Counted from the first letter of the stretch, positions 17,001 through 24,682 are shown. The stretch: 59,562 bases of DNA from Bacteroidota bacterium (GCA_947469885.1 CANIQT010000024.1:1-59562), one strand, 5' to 3'. Notes: a model not told the origin generated them from the sequence alone. Program-made: numbers and translations.

Positions 17001-17005
17001 TTTAA

Positions 17006-19270
17006 ATGGACTTATTACGCTTAACAACGAATGATTATGAACTTACGGTGAGAGCAGATGATGTTGACACATCCTTCCGCAGAGCCGCGTTGCGTAATAC
17101 TTCAATTGAAAATTCAACTACCTATTCTTTTGCTGGTGGAAATGTAAACAAGTTTGAGTTGGCAACCAATACCAACAATGAGTTGGGAAATCAGTTAGCA
17201 GATTCTGCTTTCAACCTTGCAACGCATCCTGTGTTTTTTGAAAATAAGGATTACTATTTTGATGTCGTTTTTCGAAACGCAACTGATGCAGAACCTATAA
17301 TTCACAGTTCACTTCAAGAGGTAAAAAAATCTTTTATTTCAAGAAAAGTAAACGACAAATATTTTCTAACGGGAGCAATCAATTACAGAAATGACATTGG
17401 TAAATCTGATTTTGTTATTCGTTACAAGAGAGAAGGAGTTTCAGTCAGTCAGAAATTAAGTTTTGAAGTTTTTCCCGTTAAACTAGACTATAAGTCGGAT
17501 TACAAAAGCATTATTTCGGACATTAATAAAGAATTTTCTTCATTGGTTTTTGATGTACTAAAAAAAACCTATACTGGATTTAAAGAAGGTAACGAAATAA
17601 ATAACGACATCATCTGGTGGGGAGTTTTCGGCCAGTTGTATAAAGATATTATCAGTTCGGCAAAATTGATTTTGAATAAACCACACAACAGACTTATCCG
17701 GGATAATTATTTTTCAAAGGCGGACAGAATCAGAAATCTGAATTACGAACTGGAAGAACAAATTGCAGAACACAAAGAGAACACTCAAAAATATTATCGT
17801 GTTGAAAGAAAAACTTTAACCACCAACACACTTGAAAATCAGTTTTTCAAATATTCGGTTTTCTATATGTTGCAAAAATTTATTTCAATAAAAAACAAAC
17901 TGCTCAATAATAAAGAATTCAAATTAAGAATTACTGATGAATTCAAAGAAGAGTTGGAACAAGTTGAAAAAGAGTTTTCAGTTATCAATCATCATCCTTT
18001 CTTCAAGCAAATTACCGAATTCAAAGGAATGAAACAGGAATCGCTTGTTCTGCAAAAAGCATCGGGCTACTCTTCACTATTCAGGTCATGGATAGTTCTG
18101 AAAAGAGGAATTGATTTTTTAGACGGAGTAAATAAAATTGAATTAAAGAACATTGCTGACCTCTATCAGATTTGGTGTTTCATTGAAATGAAAAATATGA
18201 TTCAGAAAATTCTTAACAAGAAACCAGAAGAAATAAATCTTGCGGAAATCCTTGTGGATGGTTTTACGATTCAACTACGCAAGGATAGAAAGTCAAGGGT
18301 TAGTTTCAAAAAAGCCAATGGTGATTTAGTGGAATTGTATCATGAACTGAAATACACAGATAAAATTTCAGATAACACACTTTCTCATACTGTAAACCAG
18401 GAACCAGATATTGTTTTACGAATTACTAAAAATGATTTGAAGGAAAATTTGCAGTTTACTTATATATTTGATGCTAAATATAGACTTGATTCTGATGACA
18501 AACCAAACGCAAAAGACTTTCCTCCTGATGATGCAATAAACCAGATGCACCGTTACCGAGATGCAATTTTTTATCAGGACAATCAAGACAGTAAGTTTCC
18601 GAAAAAGGAAGTTATCGGGGCTTATGTTTTATTTCCAGGAGCAGATGATGCAGACGAAGTAGAGAAGTTATACTTTCAGAAATCAATTAGCAAAGTGAAC
18701 ATTGGGGCGTACCCTCTTATTCCTGGTGCGAAAAAAGGCTATAACAGTTCTTTGCTGAAGGAGTTTTTGGAAACAACTCTTGAGGTAAAAGAATCGCTAG
18801 ACATTTTAAACGAAGATGTTGTACCATACAAAGCAATGAAGTATGAAGACCCAGATGCTTATGTGTTGGCTGGTTTTGTTTCAGACGAAAAGCAGAAAAG
18901 ATATTTTTCTTCTGATGATGCAAAAATTTATCATATACCTGTTTACCGTAATGGTGGCAGACTGAATACAATCCGAAATCTTGACAAGCTAAAATATTTT
19001 TGTCCGGTGATTGGTGGAGTAACAGACTATTATGAAATTATAGACATAAAAGTTATTCCAAGGAAAGAGATTTTTGAAGTTGGCCACTCTCTTTACAAAG
19101 ATTCTTTGGACACCTATTTTGTTTTATCCCTCAGTGATAAAAAGAAGTTAAATAAAAAAATTGAGGTGGCCGTTGGCGGTAACAGGGTCTTCAGATATGC
19201 GAAATTTTCTGAACTAAGAAGTAGTAGAACTATAAATGATTTTAATAAGACTAGACAGGAAGATGAATAA
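17006..19270 (+). CDS. DUF2357 / PD-(D/E)XK nuclease, McrC-like restriction subunit
   Basis: A 754-aa protein. The N-terminal 250 residues resemble the DUF2357 region and are followed by helices and a PD-(D/E)XK core. In the core QEPDIVLRI supplies the Asp (about residue 468) and FDAKYRLD the D-x-K (about 489). This matches the DUF524/PDDEXK_7 nucleases that pair with McrB-like ATPases. A further 150-residue C-terminal domain (from about 600, YVLAGFVSDEKQ onwards) contains YHIPVYR and KYFCPV segments and could be a DNA or modified-base reader; that part is inference. It is the last gene of the controller-methyltransferase-McrB-like operon and would cleave unmodified DNA on translocation. Confidence 0.8.
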   Translation: MDLLRLTTNDYELTVRADDVDTSFRRAALRNTSIENSTTYSFAGGNVNKFELATNTNNELGNQLADSAFNLATHPVFFENKDYYFDVVFRNATDAEPIIHSSLQEVKKSFISRKVNDKYFLTGAINYRNDIGKSDFVIRYKREGVSVSQKLSFEVFPVKLDYKSDYKSIISDINKEFSSLVFDVLKKTYTGFKEGNEINNDIIWWGVFGQLYKDIISSAKLILNKPHNRLIRDNYFSKADRIRNLNYELEEQIAEHKENTQKYYRVERKTLTTNTLENQFFKYSVFYMLQKFISIKNKLLNNKEFKLRITDEFKEELEQVEKEFSVINHHPFFKQITEFKGMKQESLVLQKASGYSSLFRSWIVLKRGIDFLDGVNKIELKNIADLYQIWCFIEMKNMIQKILNKKPEEINLAEILVDGFTIQLRKDRKSRVSFKKANGDLVELYHELKYTDKISDNTLSHTVNQEPDIVLRITKNDLKENLQFTYIFDAKYRLDSDDKPNAKDFPPDDAINQMHRYRDAIFYQDNQDSKFPKKEVIGAYVLFPGADDADEVEKLYFQKSISKVNIGAYPLIPGAKKGYNSSLLKEFLETTLEVKESLDILNEDVVPYKAMKYEDPDAYVLAGFVSDEKQKRYFSSDDAKIYHIPVYRNGGRLNTIRNLDKLKYFCPVIGGVTDYYEIIDIKVIPRKEIFEVGHSLYKDSLDTYFVLSLSDKKKLNKKIEVAVGGNRVFRYAKFSELRSSRTINDFNKTRQEDE

Positions 19271-19421
19271 TTTAAAAGTAATAGACGTAGAATATTTACG
19301 AGCAGACAGAACCATAGAACCCGCTCCAGCCAGTTTGTTTAACTCGTGCGGATTATTCGGTGGTGTCCCACCACCCATTATCCTATGTGTTTACTATGTT
19401 TCTATTGTGCCTATGTGGTAA
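19264..19421 (+). other. Short open frame after the restriction operon, possible broken gene
   Basis: An ATG overlapping the nuclease stop opens 52 codons beginning MNNLKVIDVEYLRADRT. The first 13 residues look like the start of DUF2442-type proteins, but the rest does not, and the end runs into a spacer word repeat. It is probably the stub of a gene lost at the island boundary; the support is weak. Confidence 0.25.
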
Positions 19422-19663
19422 AAATATCCACGCTGCTCTGGTATATTTCTCCAATCCCGATTGCCTATTGGCTTCCGCCACATTAACTACCTCGAAAAGC
19501 CTATCCTCACTCACTTTTTTCATTTAAAAACAGTACAAAACCACCGAACCACGGAAATTCAGAGGCATTCCGCCACCTTAGGTATTTCACAAAGCATTGC
19601 CACACCCTCCTTTTTCAACTAAAAACAGGGCAAAATCCCGTAAAACAGGTCAATAACATCGCT

Positions 19664-19873
19664 GGAACTTCCAATAAAACCACCCGAACTTCCAATAAAA
19701 TCGTTGGAACTTCCAATAAAACCGTTGGAACTTTCAATAAAACCACCCGAACTTCCAATAAAACCGTTGGAACTTTCAATAAAACCACCAGAACTTCAAA
19801 TAAAATCGCTGGAACTTCCAATAAAATCGTTCGAACTTCCAATAAAACCACCCGAACTTCCAATAAAATCGCA
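19664..19873. repeat. 21-bp minisatellite, 10 tandem units
   Basis: Ten head-to-tail 21-bp units with the core GAACTTCCAATAAAA followed by a variable six bases (TCGTTG, CCACCC, CCGTTG, TCGCTG and similar). A decayed eleventh unit precedes at 19643-19663. Because 21 is a multiple of three, the minus strand shows a spurious hydrophobic heptad frame (L-L-E-V-x-x-x). Confidence 0.9.
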
Positions 19874-20210
19874 GAGATTTTGACATCCTTCGTTCAGCTT
19901 AGCGTCACCCGTAGTCTCCAGTGTCCTTTCCCTCTGTTCAGCGTAGTGTCCCACTTTGCATTTAACCGTCATCCTGCCGAAACCTTAATAATCCATCCAT
20001 CTCTATACAAAGAGCAAATCTCCCTTCTGCTGTGCGGCAGGCGTGCACGAAAAGTGTGGGGCTAAGCGTTAAGAAAAAGTACAGTGTACTTTTTTAGTGC
20101 AGAGCCAGCCCTTGGGGTGGAGGTTGGTTTTCGTGCTTGAATTTTTGTTTCTTTTTTTTCAAGAAAAAAGAAAAGAGAAAAAACAGACTACCCTTGCTAA
20201 GTATAGCCCG

Positions 20211-20345
20211 CAGTCGCGAGTGTCCTTTCCACTCGTCACGATTACTAGGAAGCGTCCCGCTTCACTAAAACAGAACTTCTATTAGATATGTATTGTACAA
20301 AAGCCAAAACACAGGTGCAAGAATGCTTAACAAAGAGGTGTAATG
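20211..20345. repeat. Dispersed two-hairpin element, copy A
   Basis: Stem 1 CGAGTG...CACTCG (20216-20234) with loop TCCTTTC, stem 2 GAAGCG-TCC-CGCTTC (20249-20263), then a tail ACTAAAACAGAACTTCTATT. It lies directly upstream of the HigBA module. Related copies are at 21070, 21945 and 23151. Confidence 0.65.
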
Positions 20346-20407
20346 TGTTTGTGGTGGTGGAAGAATAATGCTGTCAGGCAACATTATTAAAATAAAACAA
20401 ATGGCAA

Positions 20408-20447
20408 TTTGAAAACAAAAAATTACTTACCTTTGTCGTTAGTAACG
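20408..20447 (+). promoter_or_regulatory. higBA promoter and operator
   Basis: A -33 TTTG at 20408-20411 and a -7 TACCTTTG at 20428-20435 are followed immediately by the perfect dyad CGTTAGTAACG (20437-20447). This is the expected place for HigA autorepression. Confidence 0.55.
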
Positions 20448-20459
20448 TAAAACAATAGT

Positions 20460-20741
20460 ATGCTATCATCTTTTGGCGATAAGGACACAAAGAAAATATG
20501 GGAAGGGGAAAGGGTTAAAAGATTTTCGAATGAAATTCAGGAAACGGCAAGGAGAAAACTGAGAATGTTAAATAACTCTCAGGACTTAACAGATTTGCAG
20601 ATACCACCATCCAACAGACTTGAAAAGCTAAAAGGAAATTTAAAAGAATTTTATTCAATCAGATTAAACGACCAGTGGCGAATTGTTTTTAAATGGAATA
20701 AAGGTAATGCCGAAGAAGTAGAAATAATAGATTATCATTAA
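20460..20741 (+). CDS. higB: HigB-type toxin (RelE superfamily)
   Basis: A 93-aa mRNA interferase-like toxin of the HigB/RelE fold. It has the family's N-terminal FGDKDTKKIWEGERVKRF and the core LKGNLKEFYSIRLNDQWRIV segment followed by FKW, in which the Arg residues of the active site lie. It precedes its antitoxin by 11 bases, the toxin-first order of HigBA modules. HigB toxins cleave ribosome-bound mRNA. The upstream promoter carries a palindrome suited to HigA binding. Length and motifs look intact. Confidence 0.92.
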   Translation: MLSSFGDKDTKKIWEGERVKRFSNEIQETARRKLRMLNNSQDLTDLQIPPSNRLEKLKGNLKEFYSIRLNDQWRIVFKWNKGNAEEVEIIDYH

Positions 20742-20752
20742 ACATCAAAGCA

Positions 20753-21052
20753 ATGAAAAAATTAAAAAACATTCATCCCGGAGAAATTCTTAATGAAGAA
20801 TTTTTGCTTCCTTTAGAAATCAGCGCTTACAAACTTTCAAAAGATATTGGAATAGCTCAGACGCGCATATCGGAAATAGTGAAAGGCAACAGGCGAATAA
20901 CAGCCGACACAGCACTCCGACTATCTAAATATTTTGGTAATTCAGCAAAATTCTGGTTAGGATTGCAGGATGATTTTGATATTGAAGAGGAAAAAAACAT
21001 AAAGAAAACGGAGCTGAACGCCATCAAACAGCATAACCAACATGCTGCTTAA
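20753..21052 (+). CDS. higA: HigA-type antitoxin, XRE family
   Basis: A 99-aa HTH antitoxin. It shows the characteristic NIHPGEILNEEFLLPL start, then a helix-turn-helix (YKLSKDIGIAQTRISEIVKG followed by NRRITADTALRLS) and the FGNSAKFWLGLQ segment typical of the HigA/VapI group. It neutralises HigB and represses the shared promoter, probably through the CGTTAGTAACG dyad. The C-terminal tail (KQHNQHAA) is short and polar. Confidence 0.93.
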   Translation: MKKLKNIHPGEILNEEFLLPLEISAYKLSKDIGIAQTRISEIVKGNRRITADTALRLSKYFGNSAKFWLGLQDDFDIEEEKNIKKTELNAIKQHNQHAA

Positions 21053-21069
21053 AGTTAAAATTATTTGTT

Positions 21070-21226
21070 TCAGCTGTCGCGATTGTCCTTTCCTCTCTTG
21101 AAGATTTTTAGATAGCATCCTGCTACCATAACTAAAACACAACAGAACAAAATTACTATTAGAAAAGTATTGTGCAAAAACCAAAACACTGGTGCATGAA
21201 TGGTGGCATGGGGGTGTAATGTACTC
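21070..21226. repeat. Dispersed two-hairpin element, copy B
   Basis: Shares TTGTCCTTTCC, a small hairpin TAGC-ATCCT-GCTA (21114-21126) at the place of stem 2, then ACTAAAACAC...ATTACTATTAGAAAAGTATT and CCAAAACACTGGTGCA. Stem 1 is degenerate. It lies between HigA and the UPF0175 gene. Confidence 0.6.
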
Positions 21227-21240
21227 TACCAAATAATTCT

Positions 21241-21248
21241 TACCTTTG
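21241..21248 (+). promoter_or_regulatory. -7 promoter element of the UPF0175-DUF3368 module (TACCTTTG)
   Basis: A TAnnTTTG match ending five bases before the ATG at 21253. Transcription from it would start at or next to the start codon, giving a leaderless mRNA. Confidence 0.5.
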
Positions 21249-21252
21249 TGGA

Positions 21253-21480
21253 ATGAGAACTATAAAATTTAATTTCCCAGATACATTTGTTATAGACAAT
21301 AATGAAGTAGGGATGATACTTGCCTCAAAGTTGTATGAGCAGGGAAAATTGTCATTAGGTCAGGCTGCAGAACTTGCAGGTCTTACTAAACGCACCTTTG
21401 CCGAATTGCTTGGAAAATATAATGTTTCCATATTTAATTACCCCGCTTCCGATATTGCCCGTGATGTAAAAAATGCATAG
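21253..21480 (+). CDS. UPF0175 family antitoxin-like protein
   Basis: A 75-aa protein of the UPF0175 family. It has a predicted ribbon start (IKFNFPDTFVI) followed by a helix-turn-helix-like KLSLGQAAELAGLTKRTFAE and a LLGKYNVSIFNYP tail. UPF0175 proteins are commonly encoded just upstream of DUF3368 PIN-like proteins and act as the DNA-binding antitoxin. The end overlaps the next gene by eight bases, so the two are coupled. Confidence 0.85.
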   Translation: MRTIKFNFPDTFVIDNNEVGMILASKLYEQGKLSLGQAAELAGLTKRTFAELLGKYNVSIFNYPASDIARDVKNA

Positions 21481-21928
21481 TACAATTATTTCAGATACCT
21501 CTTGTTTTATTATTCTTTTCAACATTGGAGAACTCGATTTGCTTCATAAAATTTACCAAAACATAATTACCACCAAAGAGGTTGCTGATGAGTTTGGTCA
21601 GCCTCTCCCTGAATGGATAGAAATAAAAACAGTTAAAGATATTTCGCGTCAACGGATTTTAGAAATTGAAATTGATAAAGGCGAAGCAAGTGCAATAGCA
21701 TTGGCTCTGGAAACGAGTGAAAGTATCTTGATTATTGATGATTATAAAGCCAGGAAAGTAGCAGAACATTTAGGTCTTGAATTTACTGGTACAATAGGAA
21801 TTATCATTAAAGCCAAACAAAACGGTATTATCAATTCAATAAAACCATTACTTGCAAAATTAAGAAATACAGATTTTCGTTTTTCTCCTGAAATTGAAAT
21901 CGAAGCTTTAAAACTTGCAGGAGAATAG
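21473..21928 (+). CDS. DUF3368 PIN-like toxin candidate
   Basis: A 151-aa PIN-fold protein. The conserved acidic residues lie in ISDTSCFIIL (Asp8), TKEVADEF, the DKGEASAIALA helix and LIIDDYKARKVAEHLG, the usual four-acid arrangement of PIN nucleases. The TGTIGIIIKAK segment is typical of DUF3368. It is the presumed ribonuclease toxin of the pair with the UPF0175 protein; no target can be inferred. Confidence 0.85.
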   Translation: MHSTIISDTSCFIILFNIGELDLLHKIYQNIITTKEVADEFGQPLPEWIEIKTVKDISRQRILEIEIDKGEASAIALALETSESILIIDDYKARKVAEHLGLEFTGTIGIIIKAKQNGIINSIKPLLAKLRNTDFRFSPEIEIEALKLAGE

Positions 21929-21944
21929 TCTGTATTTTCCAGCA

Positions 21945-22015
21945 TCACCCGCCCTTTATGTGGTAACCGAACAAAACTACTTTTAGATATTTATTCAAAA
22001 GCCGTTTCACCCGAA
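21945..22015. repeat. Dispersed hairpin element, partial copy D
   Basis: Matches the tail of the element: AACAAAACTACTTTTAGATA, TTTATTCAAAAGCC, compared with AGAACTTCTATTAGATATG...ACAAAAGCC of copy A. The hairpin half is poorly preserved. It lies between the DUF3368 gene and the DinB gene. Confidence 0.45.
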
Positions 22016-22056
22016 TTATTAATACATAACTCATACGTTTGGTTGAGTATGTTTTG

Positions 22057-22064
22057 TAAATTTG
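22057..22064 (+). promoter_or_regulatory. -7 promoter element of the DinB gene (TAAATTTG)
   Basis: A TAnnTTTG match 29 bases upstream of the ATG at 22094; it decides that start over an ATG at 22043-22051 that would precede the promoter. Confidence 0.5.
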
Positions 22065-22093
22065 CCGTTCTAAATTTTAAAAACCAACAACCT

Positions 22094-22597
22094 ATGTATA
22101 AAGAACACTTATTACTAAATATAAAAAGAGAGATAACATTATTGAAGCAACTGGCAGATAACATAAAGCCTGACGACTTGGATTACCGGCCTTCAGAAAA
22201 AGTAAGAAGCACCTACGAACTGATGCAATATCTTTCAGGAATAGGCAGCACTATGTTTAGGTGGTTTTTGGTAAATGATATTACTCCTGAAGTAAGAAAA
22301 GAAATTGCTGATTACAGAGCCACTTTAACGATTACTAATTTTGCTGAAAGGCTGGATGAGCAATACAGCGCTATAGAAAAATATTTGGCCACCATTACCG
22401 AAGAGCAATTGATGACACTGGAAGTGGAGCTGCCATGGAAAGAAAAAATGCCTTTGGGGGCAGCCATTATAGCAGCTCCTATAAAATGGCTGACAGCTTA
22501 TCGTATGGAATTGTTTTTATATTTAAAAATGAACGGACAGCACGAACTCGTAACCAAACATGCGTGGGTGCCGGAAGAATTAAGACCCGCCACATAA
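22094..22597 (+). CDS. DinB family protein
   Basis: A 167-aa four-helix-bundle protein of the DinB/YfiT superfamily, recognisable from the LLNIKREITLLKQLADNI start, the YRPSEKVRSTYELMQYLSG segment at the first metal-ligand position and the MPLGAAIIAAPIKWLTAYRM segment. The usual His triad is not obvious: the positions expected to hold His read Tyr/Leu, and only one His (residue ~155) is near the end. Some members act as thiol-dependent metalloenzymes, but here a catalytic role is doubtful. It is followed by tspO after 85 bases without a hairpin-element copy between them. Confidence 0.75.
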   Translation: MYKEHLLLNIKREITLLKQLADNIKPDDLDYRPSEKVRSTYELMQYLSGIGSTMFRWFLVNDITPEVRKEIADYRATLTITNFAERLDEQYSAIEKYLATITEEQLMTLEVELPWKEKMPLGAAIIAAPIKWLTAYRMELFLYLKMNGQHELVTKHAWVPEELRPAT

Positions 22598-22682
22598 CCA
22601 CAGCATTGCCTGTTATTACAGGTGCTTAGCGTGACAAAATTATAAAATACTGACCTGTTATTAATTATTATTTTGTTTCGCC

Positions 22683-23141
22683 ATGATTTATAAAACCATA
22701 TTGTTTTTGTTAATAAACTTTGCAGCCCTTGCTATTGGTGGGTTGTTTACCTCAAAAGCAGTTTCTTCAGACTGGTATCTCCAGCTTAACAAAGCTCCCT
22801 GGACTCCGCCCGGCTGGGTATTTGGCGCTGCATGGTTTACCATCATGCTTTGTTTTGCTGTATATATGGCAAAGCTCTATTCAGCATCTGTTAATACCAA
22901 TATGCTCATTGGTTTGTTTTGTGTTCAGTGGCTATTAAACGTAATGTTGAACCCTGTGTTTTTTTATTTCCACGCCACTGTAGCGGGATTAATCGTTATT
23001 TCTGCACTCACTATATTAGTTGGGTATATGCTGTTTTTCTATTTTTCCAACACCAAATTTATTTCGCTGCTGCTGCTGCCGTATTTTGTATGGCTGATAA
23101 TAGCAACTTCGCTTAATGCTTATATAGTTATTAAAAACTGA
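22683..23141 (+). CDS. tspO: TspO/MBR family membrane protein
   Basis: A 152-aa protein with five transmembrane helices. Diagnostic motifs are LNKAPWTPPGWVFGAAWF at the first loop/second helix, QWLLNVMLNPVFF in helix 3-4, and PYFVWLIIATSLNAYI in helix 5. TspO proteins bind porphyrins and sterol-like ligands and act in tetrapyrrole or stress signalling. It probably shares a transcript with the DinB gene. Confidence 0.93.
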   Translation: MIYKTILFLLINFAALAIGGLFTSKAVSSDWYLQLNKAPWTPPGWVFGAAWFTIMLCFAVYMAKLYSASVNTNMLIGLFCVQWLLNVMLNPVFFYFHATVAGLIVISALTILVGYMLFFYFSNTKFISLLLLPYFVWLIIATSLNAYIVIKN

Positions 23142-23150
23142 TACCCCCCA

Positions 23151-23265
23151 CATTCACGAGTATCTTTTCCTCTCGTTACGATTATTAGCAAGCATCCCGC
23201 TTCAATAAAACAGAACTACCATTACCTATGTTTTGTACTTATAGCCAAAACAAACCAACCAAAAA
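23151..23265. repeat. Dispersed two-hairpin element, copy C
   Basis: Stem 1 ACGAG...CTCGT around the loop TATCTTTTCCT (23155-23175), stem 2 AAGC-ATCCC-GCTT (23190-23202), then AATAAAACAGAACTACCATT and TTTTGTAC...AGCCAAAACA. It lies between tspO and the HipA-like gene. Confidence 0.6.
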
Positions 23266-23271
23266 TAAAAG

Positions 23272-23279
23272 TAACTTTG
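23272..23279 (+). promoter_or_regulatory. -7 promoter element of the HipA-like gene (TAACTTTG)
   Basis: A TAnnTTTG match 50 bases upstream of the ATG at 23330, immediately behind hairpin-element copy C. Confidence 0.45.
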
Positions 23280-23329
23280 TCGCAATGCACTTAATCAAAG
23301 CATTGCATCATAAAAAGTAATTCCGAACC

Positions 23330-24124
23330 ATGCAAATTAGTTATCCATTACGAATAGTAAATGTAACCCGGTATATTACTCCTCTGCGCGAAGGAGGTTC
23401 ATTACCGGCATTGGCAGAAGCGGATGATGATTTTAAATATGTGGTAAAATTCAGGGGCAACGGTCATGGCCCTAAAGCATTAATTGCCGAATTGATAGGT
23501 GGTGAAATAGCAAGGTTACTGGGTTTGCAAATTCCTGAACTAGTGTTTGCCAATCTTGATGAAGCTTTTGGCCGTACCGAGGCGGATGAAGAAATACAGG
23601 ATTTGCTAAAAGGAAGTATTGGGTTAAATCTGGCGCTGCATTTTTTATCTGGTGCCATCAATTTTGATCCTGTGGTTACAACAGTGGAGCCAAAACTAGC
23701 TTCTCAAATTGTATGGCTGGATGCCTTTATTCTCAATGTGGACAGAACGTTTAAAAACACTAATATGCTAATGTGGCACAAGCAGCTGTGGCTGATTGAC
23801 CATGGTGCAAGTATGTATTTTCATCACACATTTACCAATTGGGAAAAGCATGCCAAAAGCAGTTTCGAATTGATAAAAGACCATGTCTTGTTGCCACAGG
23901 CAGGGTTATTGGAAGAAGCCGATAGGGAATTTAAACTATTGCTTACCGAAGAAAAAATAAGGGCAGTAGTAGCCTTGATACCTGACGAATGGCTGCATTG
24001 GGACGGTGCCGAAGAAACACCCGAAGAACTGAGAGAAATATATTTCAGGTTTTTAACTACCCGTTTAAATCATTCTGAACTATTTACTAAAGAAGCACTA
24101 CATGCAAGAAAAACATTTATATGA
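23330..24124 (+). CDS. HipA-like kinase-fold protein
   Basis: A 264-aa compact HipA-fold protein without the N-terminal subdomain of full-length HipA (about 440 aa). A kinase-type Lys lies in YVVKFRGNGHGPKALIAELI, the catalytic loop is LDAFILNVDRTFKNTNML and the metal-binding motif is LWLIDHGAS, so the kinase chemistry looks intact. It overlaps the downstream DUF3037 gene by 23 bases. As far as I recall, short HipA-like proteins are often encoded with DUF3037 partners in many phyla. The pair may form a toxin-antitoxin or signalling unit; its target is unknown. Confidence 0.8.
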   Translation: MQISYPLRIVNVTRYITPLREGGSLPALAEADDDFKYVVKFRGNGHGPKALIAELIGGEIARLLGLQIPELVFANLDEAFGRTEADEEIQDLLKGSIGLNLALHFLSGAINFDPVVTTVEPKLASQIVWLDAFILNVDRTFKNTNMLMWHKQLWLIDHGASMYFHHTFTNWEKHAKSSFELIKDHVLLPQAGLLEEADREFKLLLTEEKIRAVVALIPDEWLHWDGAEETPEELREIYFRFLTTRLNHSELFTKEALHARKTFI

Positions 24125-24485
24125 GTATGCGGTAATACGCATTTTGCCTGTTGCAGAAAGGGAAGAGTTTATTAATGCAGGCATCATTCTTTTTTGCAAA
24201 AAAGAGAAATATATTAAGGTACTTTGCAAGCTGGACGAAGAAAAAATTCGTTTGCTTTCAATAAAAATTGATATTGAGCAGGTAAAACTAAATTTATTAT
24301 CCTTCGAAAAAATAGCACATGGCACTCCAAAGTGTGGACCTATCGCGTTGCTCGATCCTGCCTCTCGTTTCAGGTGGCTTACTGCAGTGAGGAGCTCGGT
24401 TATACAAACATCAAAAACTCATCCTGGCTTATGCACCAACCTTGATGAAACCGCAAAACGTTTGTTTGAAGAATTGGTTTTGTAG
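24102..24485 (+). CDS. DUF3037 domain protein
   Basis: A 127-aa DUF3037 protein, recognised from the YEYAVIRILPVAEREEFINA start (residues 7-26), the NAGIILFCKKEKYIKV strand and the PSRFRWLTAVRSSVIQTSKT-like segment near 90-105. The function is not established. The 23-base overlap with the HipA-like kinase gene implies coupled translation and partnership, possibly as its regulator or antitoxin. Confidence 0.82.
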   Translation: MQEKHLYEYAVIRILPVAEREEFINAGIILFCKKEKYIKVLCKLDEEKIRLLSIKIDIEQVKLNLLSFEKIAHGTPKCGPIALLDPASRFRWLTAVRSSVIQTSKTHPGLCTNLDETAKRLFEELVL

Positions 24486-24653
24486 TATCTGAATTTGCAA
24501 ATCGAGCTGATTGCAAAAGGAAAGGAAAACAATGTATTGAATAAAAGCCCAAACGTTCGTGCACCTATGTTTGATAAAATGTTGAAAAACTTTATGAACG
24601 TTGGTGTGTTGATTATGACCCAACTTCCTTCCTTTTTACATTTCATAAAATAA

Positions 24654-24661
24654 TACATTTG
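24654..24661 (+). promoter_or_regulatory. -7 promoter element of the DnaJ-fusion gene (TACATTTG)
   Basis: A TAnnTTTG match that overlaps a possible upstream TTG start (24659), so the ATG at 24683 is the likely start. Confidence 0.5.
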
Positions 24662-24682
24662 CCAAAAGAATTGAACACAACC

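Larger units (their letters stand above)
19271..20407. other. Non-coding stretch after the restriction operon
   Basis: No convincing gene. It holds two related blocks (TTTTTCATTTAAAAACAG at about 19517 and TTTTTCAACTAAAAACAG at about 19612), a 21-bp minisatellite (19664-19873), a divergent copy of the dispersed hairpin element (about 19905-19975), a perfect dyad at 20074-20094 (AAAAAGTACA, G, TGTACTTTTT) that could act as a terminator, and hairpin-element copy A (20211-20345). A minus-strand 46-codon frame around 19380-19517 exists but ends in word repeats and is not credible. Confidence 0.7.

Noticed and set aside
14814..19270. Classical methylation-dependent McrBC
   Set aside because: A same-operon 5mC methyltransferase and controller protein would be self-destructive with a 5mC-dependent nuclease; a LlaJI-like arrangement fits better.
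19380..19517. A 46-codon minus-strand gene beginning MKKVSEDRLFEVV
   Set aside because: The second half is encoded by spacer word repeats (CACATAGG...AAACATAGT) and no homologue is recognised.
19615..19863. A hydrophobic heptad-repeat protein on the minus strand of the minisatellite
   Set aside because: It is only the translation of the 21-bp tandem repeat, starts with TTG and has no promoter or conserved flanks.
20211..23265. A true integron cassette array
   Set aside because: No integron integrase is present in the window, and the hairpin copies lack recognisable GTTRRRY / RYYYAAC attC core sites, so only a loose analogy is retained.
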